The position numbers and the translations under genes were made by a program. DNA of 64,000 nucleotides. It comes from Ariolimax columbianus (taxonomy: Eukaryota > Mollusca > Gastropoda > Stylommatophora > Arionidae). The notes beneath the pieces were generated by a model. It did no database searches. It saw only the letters and a program-made list of their open reading frames with translations, and was not told the DNA's origin. Within the stretch, counting starts at the first letter, position 1; each line of letters begins with the position of its first letter. Shown piece by piece: positions 10,390-20,679 of this stretch. The stretch spans positions 55,622,336-55,686,335 of the forward strand of contig JAVGWX010000013.1 of the NCBI GenBank assembly GCA_036924085.1, read 5' to 3'.

Positions 10390-11605
10390 TTACAGAGGAA
10401 ATGGTTTTTTAAAAATTGGAAGGGTTGAAAGTGAATAAATGTCCAGGTCAAGATGGTATTCATCCAAAATTGCTGTTTGAAATCAGAGACCAACTAAAAA
10501 AACCATTGGTTATATTATGTTCTCAATCACTTGCAAAGGGAATTGTTCCACGGGACTGGAAAGATGCAGGAGTGATCCCCTTATTCAAAAAAGTGAAAAA
10601 TCAGATCCAGCAAATTATAAACTGGTGAGTTTAACGAGCATAGTCTGTAAATTGTTAGAGTAAATAATAAAAAAAACATTGTAATGCATTTAGACAAATT
10701 TAATCTAATTAGAAATAGTCAGCATGGGTTTACTAGAGGGAGATCATGCTTAACAAATCTATTAGAATTCATGGAGGAGATTACTAAAATGATAGATAAA
10801 GGGGAGCCAGTGGATGTTATTTATCTAGATTTTGCAAAGGCCTTTGATAGAGTACCTCATCAAAGATTATTTTGAAAGTTAAATTCACATGGAATAGGTG
10901 GGGAAGTTGTCAAAAATGAATTGAAAGATAAGGAAAGGGACCTAGGGGTTATAATAGATCATATAGGTAAGGTGAGTGAGCAAGTTCAGGTAGCAGGGAA
11001 ACAGGCAAATGCAATGTTAGGTATGATAAAAAGAAATTTTGAACATAGGAACAAGGAAGTCATAGTCAAACTGTATAAAGCATTAGTTAGACCTAGATTG
11101 GAGTAATGTGTACAGATGTGGAGTCCTTATCATAGAGGAGGTATAAACATGCTGGAAAGAATACAAAAAAGAGCGACAAAGCTGAAAGTGGGATTCCAGA
11201 ATTACAGTTATGAGGTAAGACTCAGAAAAACCAGCCTACAGTGTCTAGAAAAGAGAAGAATTCTAAGTGACAATACAGGTTTATAAGATGATCAGAGGAA
11301 TGGATAAATTAGACTATAACAAGTTTTTCAAAGTACAGCAAAGTACACACATGAACAAGAGTGTATAGCTACAAATTGACTAAAGAGAAGTCCAGATTAG
11401 ATATTAGGAAATATTTTTTTAGTCAGAGTGGTGAATACTTGGAATGCATTATCACTAAATGTAGTGAAGGCAGGGACAATTAATGCATTTAAGAATAAAT
11501 TGGAAGTGCATAGCTTTTAGAGCAAGGTAATGTAAATTAAACTGGTTGTATACAGACTCTGCAGAGTCTTCAAAACCAGTATAAAGATGTTAAGTTAAGT
11601 TATTC
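10390..11605 (+). mobile_element. CR1/L2-like LINE, internally deleted
   Basis: RT motifs occur in order in broken frames: KCPGQDGIHPKLL, then NSQHGFTRGRSCLTNLLEF, then DFAKAFDRVPHQRL (motif A). It then jumps directly to KERDLGVIIDHIGKVSEQ, so the motif B and YADD segment is missing. A C-terminal block, MWSPYHRGGI, follows, with a GTTAAGTTAAG-type tail. It is the same family as 1043-1553 and 48060-49070. It lies in the intron between the 8662 and 13866 exons and is dead. Confidence 0.85.
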
Positions 11606-12109
11606 ACAGTAAAGCATCACACTCAGGCCCCATAAATACTCAACCTATAGCAGATATACAGACATGCACTGATACATATGTCACACTGTATAGTAAATTC
11701 TTTTTCTTTCAAAACAATACCAAAGGAATGCATTCTAGAACATCAATGTGTTCCCTAGATAGAGAAACATAGATTTGGTCTAAGATAGGGGAGGGAACCT
11801 TTTCATGTTCAGAGACCGCATTCAAGAAACTTTGGTTAGATACATTTCAAAATGTGCATGATTTTGTAAAAATCAAACTCCTATGTACTAGCTTCAAAAG
11901 ATAAAAATGTTTTAATGTGATATAATTTGGTTTAGGACTAATAAATACACAAATTAGTTTTAATGCCTTTGTTTCTGCAATTTATTTTTGTAATTATTTT
12001 GACGTACCAAAAACATATAATGGGAACATTTTGTTAAAGTTGACCTACCTTTTAATGACTTTATTGTAACTTCTTTTTGTAGGAAAGAATTTGAATGTTT
12101 AATTGCAGC

Positions 12110-12655
12110 ATGGAGGTTCACAATTTCAGCTGATCTTCTAGATGAGAATCAGTAATGTATCATTGTCCCAAAATCAGCACTAATATATGCATCCTCAAGA
12201 TTTATGTTTCCTCCCTGGACTGAAAACCCTCATACAAATCATATGCAAATACCTCAGCATTATCCCAGGTTTCCTTCACTGCTCTGTAACTGACAAGGGT
12301 ATCAGATAGAATGCGTTCATGTTCTAGATGAGACATTGTTTTTCTGGCAACTATCTTCACAAGTATCTTACCACAGACCTTCTGTAGAGTGATTACTTTA
12401 GAGCTGCTGAGAAGTGTGGAATCCTTGCCAGGTTTAGGAAGTGGACACAGATAGCCATGAAGCTAGTCTTTGGGCACTGATGCATTCTCTATACTAGTAT
12501 TGAAATCATCATTCACAACATTTCTAATCTCTGCATCACCCAGCTTCATAATGTGGCATCACTGTACTCCATCGGGACCTGGGGCAGTGTTTTTGCTGGA
12601 GCGTATAATATATTATCAAATTTACATAGGCCTCTTCCCTTATGGCAGTGTCATC
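12110..12655 (-). mobile_element. LINE reverse transcriptase relic (N-terminal RT motifs)
   Basis: In one minus-strand path with a few stops it reads PGPDGVQ, LCPLPKPGKD, KVITLQKVCGKIL and HLEHERILSDTLVSYRA, the fingers part of a non-LTR RT. Its 5' side abuts the (GAT)n tail of the LINE-C copy at 12650-13240, which appears to have inserted into it. It may be the same family as the RNase H element at 33010-33900, but this is not established. Confidence 0.7.
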
Positions 12656-13240
12656 ATCATCTGGTTGTTCAGTCCTGAGACTGGTTATATGGTTATCTGA
12701 GTATTTTTCTCTATTTGACCCTATCCTTTGCAGCTCTCTTCATTGCAGCATAACTTTGTATTTTAATGTCCCTGCATGTCTGAGATGCAAAGGTGAGTCT
12801 TGCTCACCCTGGTCCTCTTTTTTCTTGAATCTTGCCCTCTAGTATCTTCTGTAGAAGACTTTCTTGTCTCATATTGTGACCCAGCCAACTCAACCAACGT
12901 TTCTGTATCATATGCAATATTTGCCTTTGTGCGCCCACATCATTGAGTACATTGTCATTGGATTTTCGTTCTGTCCAACTCACTCTTTCCATTCTACGGT
13001 AGCACCACATTTGAAACGCTTCCAAGTTTGTCTTCAATGTGTTTATTTTCATGCTCTTTAGATGTGCTATTAATTTTTTCAAGCAACATTTGCAGCATTG
13101 CTATTATTGCTTGGTCATGGAAGTGTCTAAAACATATTTCATAGTTTTCTAATGACAACTCTATCCCCTGTATCTGGGCAACATACCAGTTTAAAAATCT
13201 GAGATCCTTCTCTTCATCTGTCATCCGGGGCATCCCTATA
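12650..13240 (-). mobile_element. LINE-C, 3' part with internal deletion
   Basis: The minus strand reads LEAFQMWCYRRMERVSW, then RQILHMIQKRWLSWLGHNM and LLQKILEGKIQEKRG, ending with a CCAGATGATGATGA tail. Compared with the 34.4-kb copy, the segment between MKINTLKT and LEAFQMW is missing, so this copy is internally deleted. It is non-functional. Confidence 0.8.
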
Positions 13241-13865
13241 GAGTCCTAAATAGTGGGGATGAGCTGACTTGTAATTTTGTTCATTCATCTTTCAATGCAT
13301 GTGACAGAACTTATGGAGAGTAGTATCTTTACTCAGTCATTATAGTGAGTCAAGGAAAATTGGGTTTAACAGGCTGTCCCCAGAATATAATACCCCAGAA
13401 ATAGCAGGCTCCTAGTGTCTTAGAGAAGTAACTGTTGAATCAGTTCTGGTAATTTTGTTTGATTGGGCACATTGATTGTCTTTGACACTTTTATGCTGAG
13501 CATTTCAATATTGTTGTGTTATATGTCTTCCATTTGTTTAAATTATGTAAAGTAATAACTAAATTATGAAAAAGTACGTAGAAAATTATTATATCATAGC
13601 TTGACTTTTTGGATAACATTTTATTTCTGACACTTTTTCTGAATAATATTTTAGTAAGTGAAATAAGCAATTGATATTAGTAAGTGAAATAAGCAATTGG
13701 CCATGTCATGTTTCAAGTGAAAAATTCATTATTATTTTTATTTTTATTTATTAATACGAGATCAGTGAAGCCAAGAGGGGCTAAACACATAACAGAATAG
13801 AGCTAGTTTTCAAGGATGTGCCAGGTTTGAAGGTGATTATAAGCTATTTCATATATTTTCTTCAG

Positions 13866-14030
13866 ATATACATCACCATCAAGGGAGATCAAAACATCCT
13901 TCACAAAACCAGATTATGTCATGGTAGCTCAAAAAACAAAAAATTCTGCTTTATTCAGGGTGCTAGAGATGTGTTTTATGTAAGATCTCCTGCACTTGGG
14001 AATCTGGAAATTCTCACAATTGAGCTAGAA
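13866..14030 (+). CDS. LOXHD1: LOXHD1-like gene exon: middle of PLAT domain 1
   Basis: A 165-base, 55-codon phase 0/0 exon (acceptor TTTCTTCAG, donor GAA|GTAAGT). It begins IYITIKGDQNILHKTRL and ends LGNLEILTIELE, covering the second strand and the middle of the beta sandwich. The join to the 8662 exon gives TDTS|IYITIKG without loss of frame. The following exon at 17882 continues directly after ELE. Relative to typical PLAT domains, the loop that often carries the calcium-contacting acidic residues is basic here (HGSSKNKK), so ligand binding may differ. Confidence 0.9.
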
Positions 14031-14073
14031 GTAAGTGTCTGTTGAGATAGTTATAATATTCAAACAGCTAAAA

Positions 14074-15260
14074 TTCAGTTTGTGTTGGGGAAGACAGATA
14101 TAACAAACAGGTTTTGTTCAGTTTGTGTTGGGGAGGATAGGTACAACAAACAGATTTTGTTCAGTTTGTGTTGGGGAGGGTAGGTACAACAAACAGATTT
14201 TGTTCAGTTTGTGATGGGGAGGGTAGGTACAACAAACAGATTTTGTTCAGTTTGTGTTGGGGAGGGTAGGTACAACAAACAGATTTTGTTCAGTTTGTGG
14301 TGGGGAGGGTAGGTACAACAAACAGATTTTGTTCAGTTTGTGTTGGGGAGGGTAGGTACAACAAACAGATTTTGTTCAGTTTGTGTTGGGGAGGGTAGGT
14401 ACAACAAACAGATTTTGTTCAGTTTGTGTTGGGGAGGATAGGTACAACAAACAGATTTTGTTCAGTTTGTGTTGGGGAGGTTAGGTACAACAAACAGATT
14501 TTGTTCAGTTTGTGTTTTGGAGGGTAGGTACAACAAACAGATTTTGTTCAGTTTGTGGTGGGGAGGGTAGGTACAACAAATAGATTTTGTTCAGTTTGTG
14601 TTGGGGAGGGTAGGTACAACAAACAGATTTTGTTCAGTTTGTGTTGGGGAGGTTAGGTACAACAAACAGATTTTGTTCAGTTTGTGTTGGGGAGGGTAGG
14701 TACAACAAACAGATTTTGTTCAGTTTGTGTTGGGGAGGGTAGGTACAACAAACAGATTTTGTTCAGTTTGTGTTGGGGAGGATAGGTACAACAAACAGAT
14801 TTTGTTCAGTTTGTGTTGGGGAGGTTAGGTACAACAAACAGATTTTGTTCAGTTTGTGTTTTGGAGGGTAGATACAACAAACAGATTTTGTTCAGTTTGT
14901 GGTGGGGAGGGTAGGTACAACAAATAGATTTTGTTCAGTTTGTGTTGGGGAGGGGAGGTACAACAAACAGATTTTGTTCAGTTTGTGTTGGGGAGGGTAG
15001 GTACAACAAACAGATTTTGTTCAGTTTGTGATGGGGAGGGTAGGTACAACAAACAGATTTTGTTCAGTTTGTGTTGGGGAGGGTAGGTACAACAAACAGA
15101 TTTTGTTCAGTTTGTGTTGGGGAGGGTAGGTACAACAAACAGATTTTGTTCAGTTTGTGTTGGGGAGGGTAGGTACAACAAACAGATTTTGTTTAGTTTG
15201 TGTTGGGGAGGATAGGTACAACAAACAGATTTTGTTCAGTTTGTGTTGGGGAGGGTAGGT
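14074..15260. repeat. 43-bp minisatellite with higher-order structure
   Basis: About 27-28 copies of a unit containing CAGTTTGTGTTGGGGAGGGT and ACAACAAACAGATTTTGTT. An ordered run of marked variants (GGATAGG, GGTTAGG, TTTTGGAGG, then a GTGGTGGG unit ending AAATAG) occurs at about 14430-14600 and again about 344 bases (8 units) later, so a block was duplicated as a unit. The array starts 44 bases after the donor of the 13866 exon. Confidence 0.95.
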
Positions 15261-15352
15261 GGAAATAGGTTTTATTAAAGAAGTGGAGCTCTCTCACACA
15301 GTTTTAGAAACTCAAACAAACAGAGACACCAGTTATGGCAAAGCACGCACAG

Positions 15353-15527
15353 CCACTGAAATGTTTCACTTTCACAGCCACTGAAATGTTTCACTTTCAC
15401 AGCCACTGAAATGTTTCACTTTCACAGCCACTGAAATGTTTCACTTTCACAGCCACTGAAATGTTTCACTTTCACAGCCACTGAAATGTTTCACTTTCAC
15501 AGCCACTGAAATGTTTCACTTTCACAG
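15353..15527. repeat. 25-bp minisatellite, 7 perfect copies
   Basis: The unit is CCACTGAAATGTTTCACTTT plus CACAG, repeated seven times without a difference. Confidence 0.96.
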
Positions 15528-15529
15528 CC

Positions 15530-16559
15530 CAGGAAACAAATGATGCAGTTGCTAGGTTACACAAGGAAGGATAATTGGCAGGTCAGGTCAAGGTTATCAG
15601 ACTTGCTCATTTATAAAGGCAGGGTTTTAGATTGAAACAAAATCAGTGACTCAAGGGATACCCTACTCTGAACAAGCTGGCTAGTGGTGAAGATCACAAC
15701 CGGGTGAGTGTTGATATTCCACGGACACAACAGCAATGAGTGAATAGGCAAGGCCAGACATAGTTAAAAACATCAGACAGCCTTTTCTAAGAATAGGCTC
15801 ACTGTCAGTTTAGGATGGGTAAGTGTTCATTGTATGAACATGTCAATCAGAGCATGAAAGAAGGTATTTCATTTTGAGTAGAACAGGAGCACAGAGAGAG
15901 AGAGAGACTCCCACATTGGCCTACAAAAGTATTCTGAATACAGGAGATCAGATGAGAGTCATTCAACATTCTTGAGAAAGAGACTTAGGCTGGGAGAAGA
16001 GAGTTTGATGGCTGACGAAAGGACTGACAGAAGGATGAAAGATTTAATCGAATTGGCCACGTGGACAGAAACTAGTATCTATAAGCAGAGTTACTATAAA
16101 ACAATCTTAAAGCTGATTAGTCCAGAATTAGATTCTATAAGATAGACAGAGGACAAAACAAACACAGCTGGAGTCCAGCAGATAATATAGAAATCTGATA
16201 TAGACAGACATTTAAAAAAACAGTCAGGAAATAAATCTGAGAAATTTTCACAGAAATCACAGAACAAGACGATCGAGATAGTAGCTTTTAAGTATGGAGA
16301 GTATAGAAGAAGCAGTCCTTCAAGTAGAGTTGTGAAAGAGTTTGAGAGTCAAACTTGAAAGACAAACATTGAAGAATCTGAAAATAGATCTAAAAGCTAA
16401 GATGAAACACCAAAAAACTAAATCCTAGACGATATTGAACGATCCGAGAACTTAGAACATAGAGCTGACTTTACTATGGCTGTTCACAAAGTTACAGGAC
16501 TGAATTATTTTTGAATGAAACAGTAGACTTACTGGCTAGGTGTAATCTTCCTCAAATAG
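15530..16559. other. Intron sequence, purine-rich, nothing recognised
   Basis: Rich in GAGAGA-type words and without open frames, arrays or recognisable transposon motifs. Confidence 0.5.
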
Positions 16560-17760
16560 TGTCCTTTTGATTGTATACACTTATTGCAGGATTCCTACAA
16601 TTGACAAAAGCACCTCTGGAAGACACTTTTTATAATAGTCCTCATTTGTCTCTTCGCATCGGCTTGAATCTCTTCAACATCATTGAATCAGCAACCTTTG
16701 AATGTTTTCTTAAGTTGTGGAAACAAGAAGACATCACACAGAGCAAGATCAGGAGAGTATTAAAGTTGTGGGAGCAATGGAACGTTGTATTTTGCCAAAA
16801 ATTCATTTCTAGTGACAGACCTGGGAACAAAGGCATTGTCATGGCACAGAATCTACAATTTGCTGGTGCACCACATCTCAGGGCTATGTCTGCGCACAAC
16901 ATTGCGGAGGTGTTGCAAGATTGTTTTGTAGAATCACACTCTGCTCTCCAATGAAGTGTTCATGATGAACCAGCCCATCAATGTTGAAAAATACAATCAA
17001 CATGGTCTTGACATTGGAATTCCCATGTCACCCCTTTTCCAGTGGAGGGGAAAATGTTCTTTGCCACTGGCAGGACATGTGCTTTGTTTTTGGTTCATAT
17101 TCCAATTTTCATTACTAGTGATTATTAAGGAGGTTTAGTTCACTCACGAAGGTCAGTGCAAATTGACAAGTGATTTCCTTCTGCTCCACTGTCAGGAGAC
17201 TGGGCACAAGTTTCATTATCCCTTGTCTCATTTGCAAATGTTTAGTTACAATTTTTATGGCACATGCTAATTGATATTCCAAATGGAGGATGGCGTGGCC
17301 TAGTGGTTAAGGGACACAGCTCACAATCTGAAGGTGCTGGGTTCGATTGCCAGCACAGCACCGGCCGTTACCCCGGGGAAGCCAACCTTTAGAAAATGCA
17401 GGAGGAAGCAGACCCTTACATAAAATGTATGCCGAAGTCGGATGCACTAGACCGACAGGCGCAAAATAAAAACATAGTGCAACACACACTGTCTTGGAGA
17501 ATAGAGAAATAAGACGAACGCAAAATAAAAAAATTAAAATATTCCAAACATCCACTTGACGTCTCTGATAGTGAGATGTTGGTCAATGTATATTATTTCT
17601 TGCACATGGGCCACAGTCTTGTCGGTGTGGGAGGTGGATGGTTCGCTTTGATGGGTGTCATTTTCAAAGGATCGGAATTCACCTTTGAAGTGGAAATCCA
17701 ACTCAAATGTCTTAGATTGACTTAGGCAGGATTCTCTGAAAGCTGATCACAGTATTTTGA
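16560..17760 (-). mobile_element. mariner-like transposase relic, split by a SINE
   Basis: The minus strand, reading downward, gives N-terminal pieces (TIRDV near 17560-17570, then IKIVTKHLQM and LLTVEQKE) and the catalytic C-terminal part (LQHLRNVVRRHSPEMW, ILCHDNA, SPDLALCDVFLFPQL in shifted frames, VEEIQADA), the order seen in mariner transposases. HDNA and the DLALCD block hold the second and third catalytic acids of the family. Stops and shifts are frequent, so it is dead. A tRNA-derived SINE interrupts it at 17284-17538. Limits are approximate and the terminal inverted repeats were not located. Confidence 0.75.
17284..17538 (+). mobile_element. tRNA-derived SINE with 10-bp target-site duplication
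   Basis: The head contains a box A-like TGGCCTAGTGGTTAAGG and a box B-like GGTTCGATTGC, the internal RNA polymerase III promoter of tRNA-derived SINEs. The body contains GCCGAAGTCGGATGCACTAG and CCGACAGGCGCAAAAT, and the 3' end is GACGAACGCAAAATAAAAA. It is flanked by ATATTCCAAA on both sides (17274-17283 and 17539-17548), a clean target-site duplication, inside the mariner relic. The body matches the minus-strand copy at 60609-60790 and the 3' module at 21755-22055. Confidence 0.92.
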
Positions 17761-17881
17761 AAGTTTCAGAACTGACTGGAAAAAAGATAAATTTTACAAA
17801 TGTTTGAGGCTGAAAACAAATACAAGGTTTAAGTACACTTACCAACATTAAATTGAGAAACTATTAGAAGTAAGTTTGCAG

Positions 17882-18065
17882 TATATTTGTCATCCACAGC
17901 CAGATGGCCAAAAGTGTAGTTGGTATTGTGACAAATTAGAGGTGATGTGTTTGTCAACTTCACAGTGTTGGTTGTTTGAATGTAAAAATTGGCTTTCTCT
18001 GCACCATGGGGACTACAAAATAGCAAGAGATCTCATGGCTGTGAATTTAAACAGAAAGATGCAAG
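17882..18065 (+). CDS. LOXHD1: LOXHD1-like gene exon: end of PLAT domain 1
   Basis: A 184-base exon starting in phase 0 after TTTGCAG and ending in phase 1 at CAAG|GTACCA. It gives YICHPQPDGQKCSWYCDKLE, which takes the place of the 'GHDNxGxxxxWFLDKVEV' segment of PLAT domains, then CWLFECKNWLSLHHGDYKIA, matching the usual 'FxCxRWLxxxxGDGxxxREL' ending. The tryptophan and cysteine positions fit, but the His-Asp-Asn motif is replaced by HPQPD, so this domain is divergent. The single trailing G joins AG of the next exon to give Glu. A second possible acceptor 18 bases downstream would remove six codons in frame. Confidence 0.88.
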
Positions 18066-18659
18066 GTACCAACTGTAATGTAGCTTATGTTTATTATTAG
18101 TTTTCCACTTTTTAACATTGTGATTCACATTTTGTTTCTTCCCTAGACTGAGTTGGTGTTCCTCCATATGTTTCTGCTTTAATCTGGAAGATTGTTAAAT
18201 GCTAAAGCAAAATAATGTGCAAATATATGACAACAATGATAAGAAGCACATTTGTGATGTAATAGGTGAAACAATATATTAGATCCTTATTTTAAAATAA
18301 CCTATTCTTGTAGGTAATTATTTTGGTTCTTTCTCTGAAAGGATCTAAACATGGTCTGATACAAGAATTATGCAAGCGAAGGTTTAGGTACTCAGATGAC
18401 AGAGAGGCTGTTGTGTTTATCAATGTCTGGATTGTACATTGAATTTTAATCCTGCACATTTTAAATATATTCTAACAAATGGGTTCTGTAAATAACTGGT
18501 CATACGCAAGGATGCCATGATCTTATGCAGAATGCATCAGAAAGCACATGCCATGAAAATATTAATTATGATGATGGGGACATGCGGAAACCACTCAATG
18601 GCTAACACCTACCTAGCAGATGACTTTGTAATCAATCAGTGATCCTTGGCCTGCAGGAG

Positions 18660-19330
18660 ATTTTAACCAAATGCAAGGGGCATATTAGAAAATAGATTCA
18701 TTGTCATCAGTTTTTCAGACTCTGGAGATCTGTCTTGTACTGACCTTCTGAGCTCAGCATAGGATTTGACTGTCATATTCATGTAAACTTGTGTAATGAA
18801 GATATTCCTTAGCCACCCTCTGCATCTCTTGCTTTTTCTTTGATCTTCAAGGACTGAACTGATCCAGCTTGTCTCAGATTGTGGCCAAACCAAGACAGTC
18901 TTCGCCATCTTATTATTGTCATTAGTTTTCTTTTTTTGTGTGCACTGCCTCTAGCAACATTTTATTCAACTATCTCTATGTCCAACTTTTCCATCCTTCA
19001 ATAACACTATATATAAAAAGCCTCCAAAGACCTCTTTTGTTTATAAACCATGTCTCCGAATCATACAGTGGCACAGACCAGATATATACATTGGGAGTTT
19101 TTTACGAGGGATATATTTGTACTTTTCTTCGTTTCTCTCTGAACTCTATTTTTACCATTGCAATTCTAGCTCAAATATCATTATGACTTTAGGTGGTCTC
19201 TGTAATGATTTGTCCTAAATATGGGCACTGGCTCACTTACTCGATCCATTAACCTTTTATTACTAGATTTACGTCTTGTGGTTCTCTTGCAATCACCATG
19301 ACTTTTGTCTTCTTTATAAGAATAGATTAG
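18660..19330 (-). mobile_element. LINE RT C-terminal relic (LINE-C-like)
   Basis: The minus strand at 18908-18663 reads SSVLEDQRKSKRCRGWLR, then TVKSYAELRRSVQDRS, like the end of LINE-C ('...LEGKxxGKRGxGR', 'AxxRTAEDR'). A piece further along the same element (about 19050) reads LYDSETWLINKRG in a shifted frame, the 'LYGxETW' block. The order is that of one decayed minus-strand LINE between two PLAT exons. Confidence 0.65.
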
Positions 19331-19607
19331 AAGTATATATAACTAACAGGAACCATCAGCATATACACATCATTCACCATCTGCTGAAAGAGATGAGCAC
19401 CTATAGGTCTGCTCAGAGTGCTGTAATGTTGGTTCTGCTAGCCAGTATACAGTAGTAAATATAACATGCAAAAGGACAAAATGCAGCCTTTGATAACTAG
19501 ATTGTAATAAGTTTTGACATTTTGACAGTGCCCTATAATAGAGTAAATGTACTTTGAATCTGTTACACAGTATATCTTTATGTTTTTTAATATGTTTGTT
19601 TGTTTAG

Positions 19608-19806
19608 AGTTTCAGCTGACAGTAACTACTGGGTCAAAGAATCTGGCAGGCACAGATGCAGATGTATACGTGACTTTTTATGGCACAAGAGGTAGATCTG
19701 ACAAAATAAAATTAGTGGCTGAAGACTCACGGAGCGTGTTTCAAAGAAATAGTGTTGACATATTCCATGTGAATGTTCTTGACATTGGAGAAATAAGGAC
19801 TTTAAG
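19608..19806 (+). CDS. LOXHD1: LOXHD1-like gene exon: first part of PLAT domain 2
   Basis: A 199-base exon (acceptor TTGTTTAG, donor AAG|GTATGT). With the G carried from the previous exon it reads EFQLTVTTGSKNLAGTDADV, then YVTFYGTRGRSDKIKL and FHVNVLDIGEIRTLR. GTDADVYVTFYG is the hallmark beginning of a PLAT domain; the acidic residues after it are those used for calcium or lipid-head contact in the family. It ends two bases into an Arg codon that the tiny exon at 20037 completes. Of the three domains here it fits the family pattern best. Confidence 0.95.
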
Positions 19807-20036
19807 GTATGTTGTTAAAATCCATGATTTTGCAGAAAGCATGTAATCTTTGTGTAATCCTGGCTAGTTACTTTGAAATGCATGAATAGATGACAAATGC
19901 TAGAACAGCTGAGATTTTACTGTCAGTAATCAACTTGGTTCAATGTTGTCTGTCTCATATAGGAAGTAAAATGAGTTTTCATGAAGATATGTCATTATTG
20001 TAAACCTCTCATAGTGTGTTTAAATCTGTATAACAG

Positions 20037-20085
20037 AATAGAACATAATGGAAAAGGACTAGCATCAGGATGGTTCCTAGAAAAT
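20037..20085 (+). CDS. LOXHD1: LOXHD1-like gene micro-exon: PLAT domain 2 core motif
   Basis: Only 49 bases long, between ACAG and AAT|GTAAGT. Joined to the preceding exon it reads RIEHNGKGLASGWFLEN, the conserved 'RIxHDxxGxxxGWFLxx' segment that lies at the turn and last large strand of PLAT domains. His-Asp-Asn is His-Asn-Gly here. The phase is 2 in and 0 out, and both neighbours fit. It is too short to appear in open-frame searches and was found from the domain gap. Confidence 0.93.
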
Positions 20086-20498
20086 GTAAGTTATTCAACT
20101 TTTTTTTCATTTTTAATCTAATTGTCAATGAATAGTTCAACACAAAAATGAATACAAGAATGTATGTATTAAGAACCATGAACTTCTGAGTATTATAGAA
20201 TTCAATCTTTCTATGGGAAGAAACGATTAATCTTCTTTAAAGTTACATTGACAAAAATCTGTCAGGTAAAGCTTCAATTTGTAATTATTTTTAAATAAAA
20301 TAAAAGCATTTTTCATAATTCTGTGGTCATTGTTGCTTTAGACATCAAGTTTAGAGTGTTGTGGTTTGTAAAGTTTCTTTATTATTCTACATTTTATTTG
20401 ATAGCACATTTGTCAGTACATGTGAGAGTAATGGCACTGAGTATTAGAGAGTTACACAATTGTCTTGACAGAACATTAAACAATAGTCTACTTCCTAG

Positions 20499-20637
20499 GT
20501 GGTCATGAAGGATGTGAAGCACCCAAAAACTGTTTACTATTTTCTTCTTCATGGTTGGCTGGCCAAGGATATTGGTGATGGGCGACTCTGGAGAGAAATT
20601 AGTGCTAAGAAAACATTACCCAGAGAAATAATATCAG
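20499..20637 (+). CDS. LOXHD1: LOXHD1-like gene exon: end of PLAT domain 2
   Basis: A 139-base exon after CTTCCTAG. It reads VVMKDVKHPKTVYYFLLHGW, then LAKDIGDGRLWREIS, the standard PLAT ending, and runs on to KKTLPREIIS. It ends with one base (G) that joins GT at 34033 to give Gly. The donor is GTCTGT, a weak match to GTRAGT, yet the phase match across the 13.4-kb intron supports it. The intron that follows is packed with LINEs, beginning about 40 bases downstream. Confidence 0.9.
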
Positions 20638-20679
20638 GTCTGTATTCAAACAAAGTGCATCAACTCTTTTTGTTATGTG

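Noticed and set aside
17284..17370. Functional tRNA gene
   Set aside because: Pol III boxes are present, but the segment does not fold as a full tRNA by eye. It is followed by a SINE body and flanked by target-site duplications.
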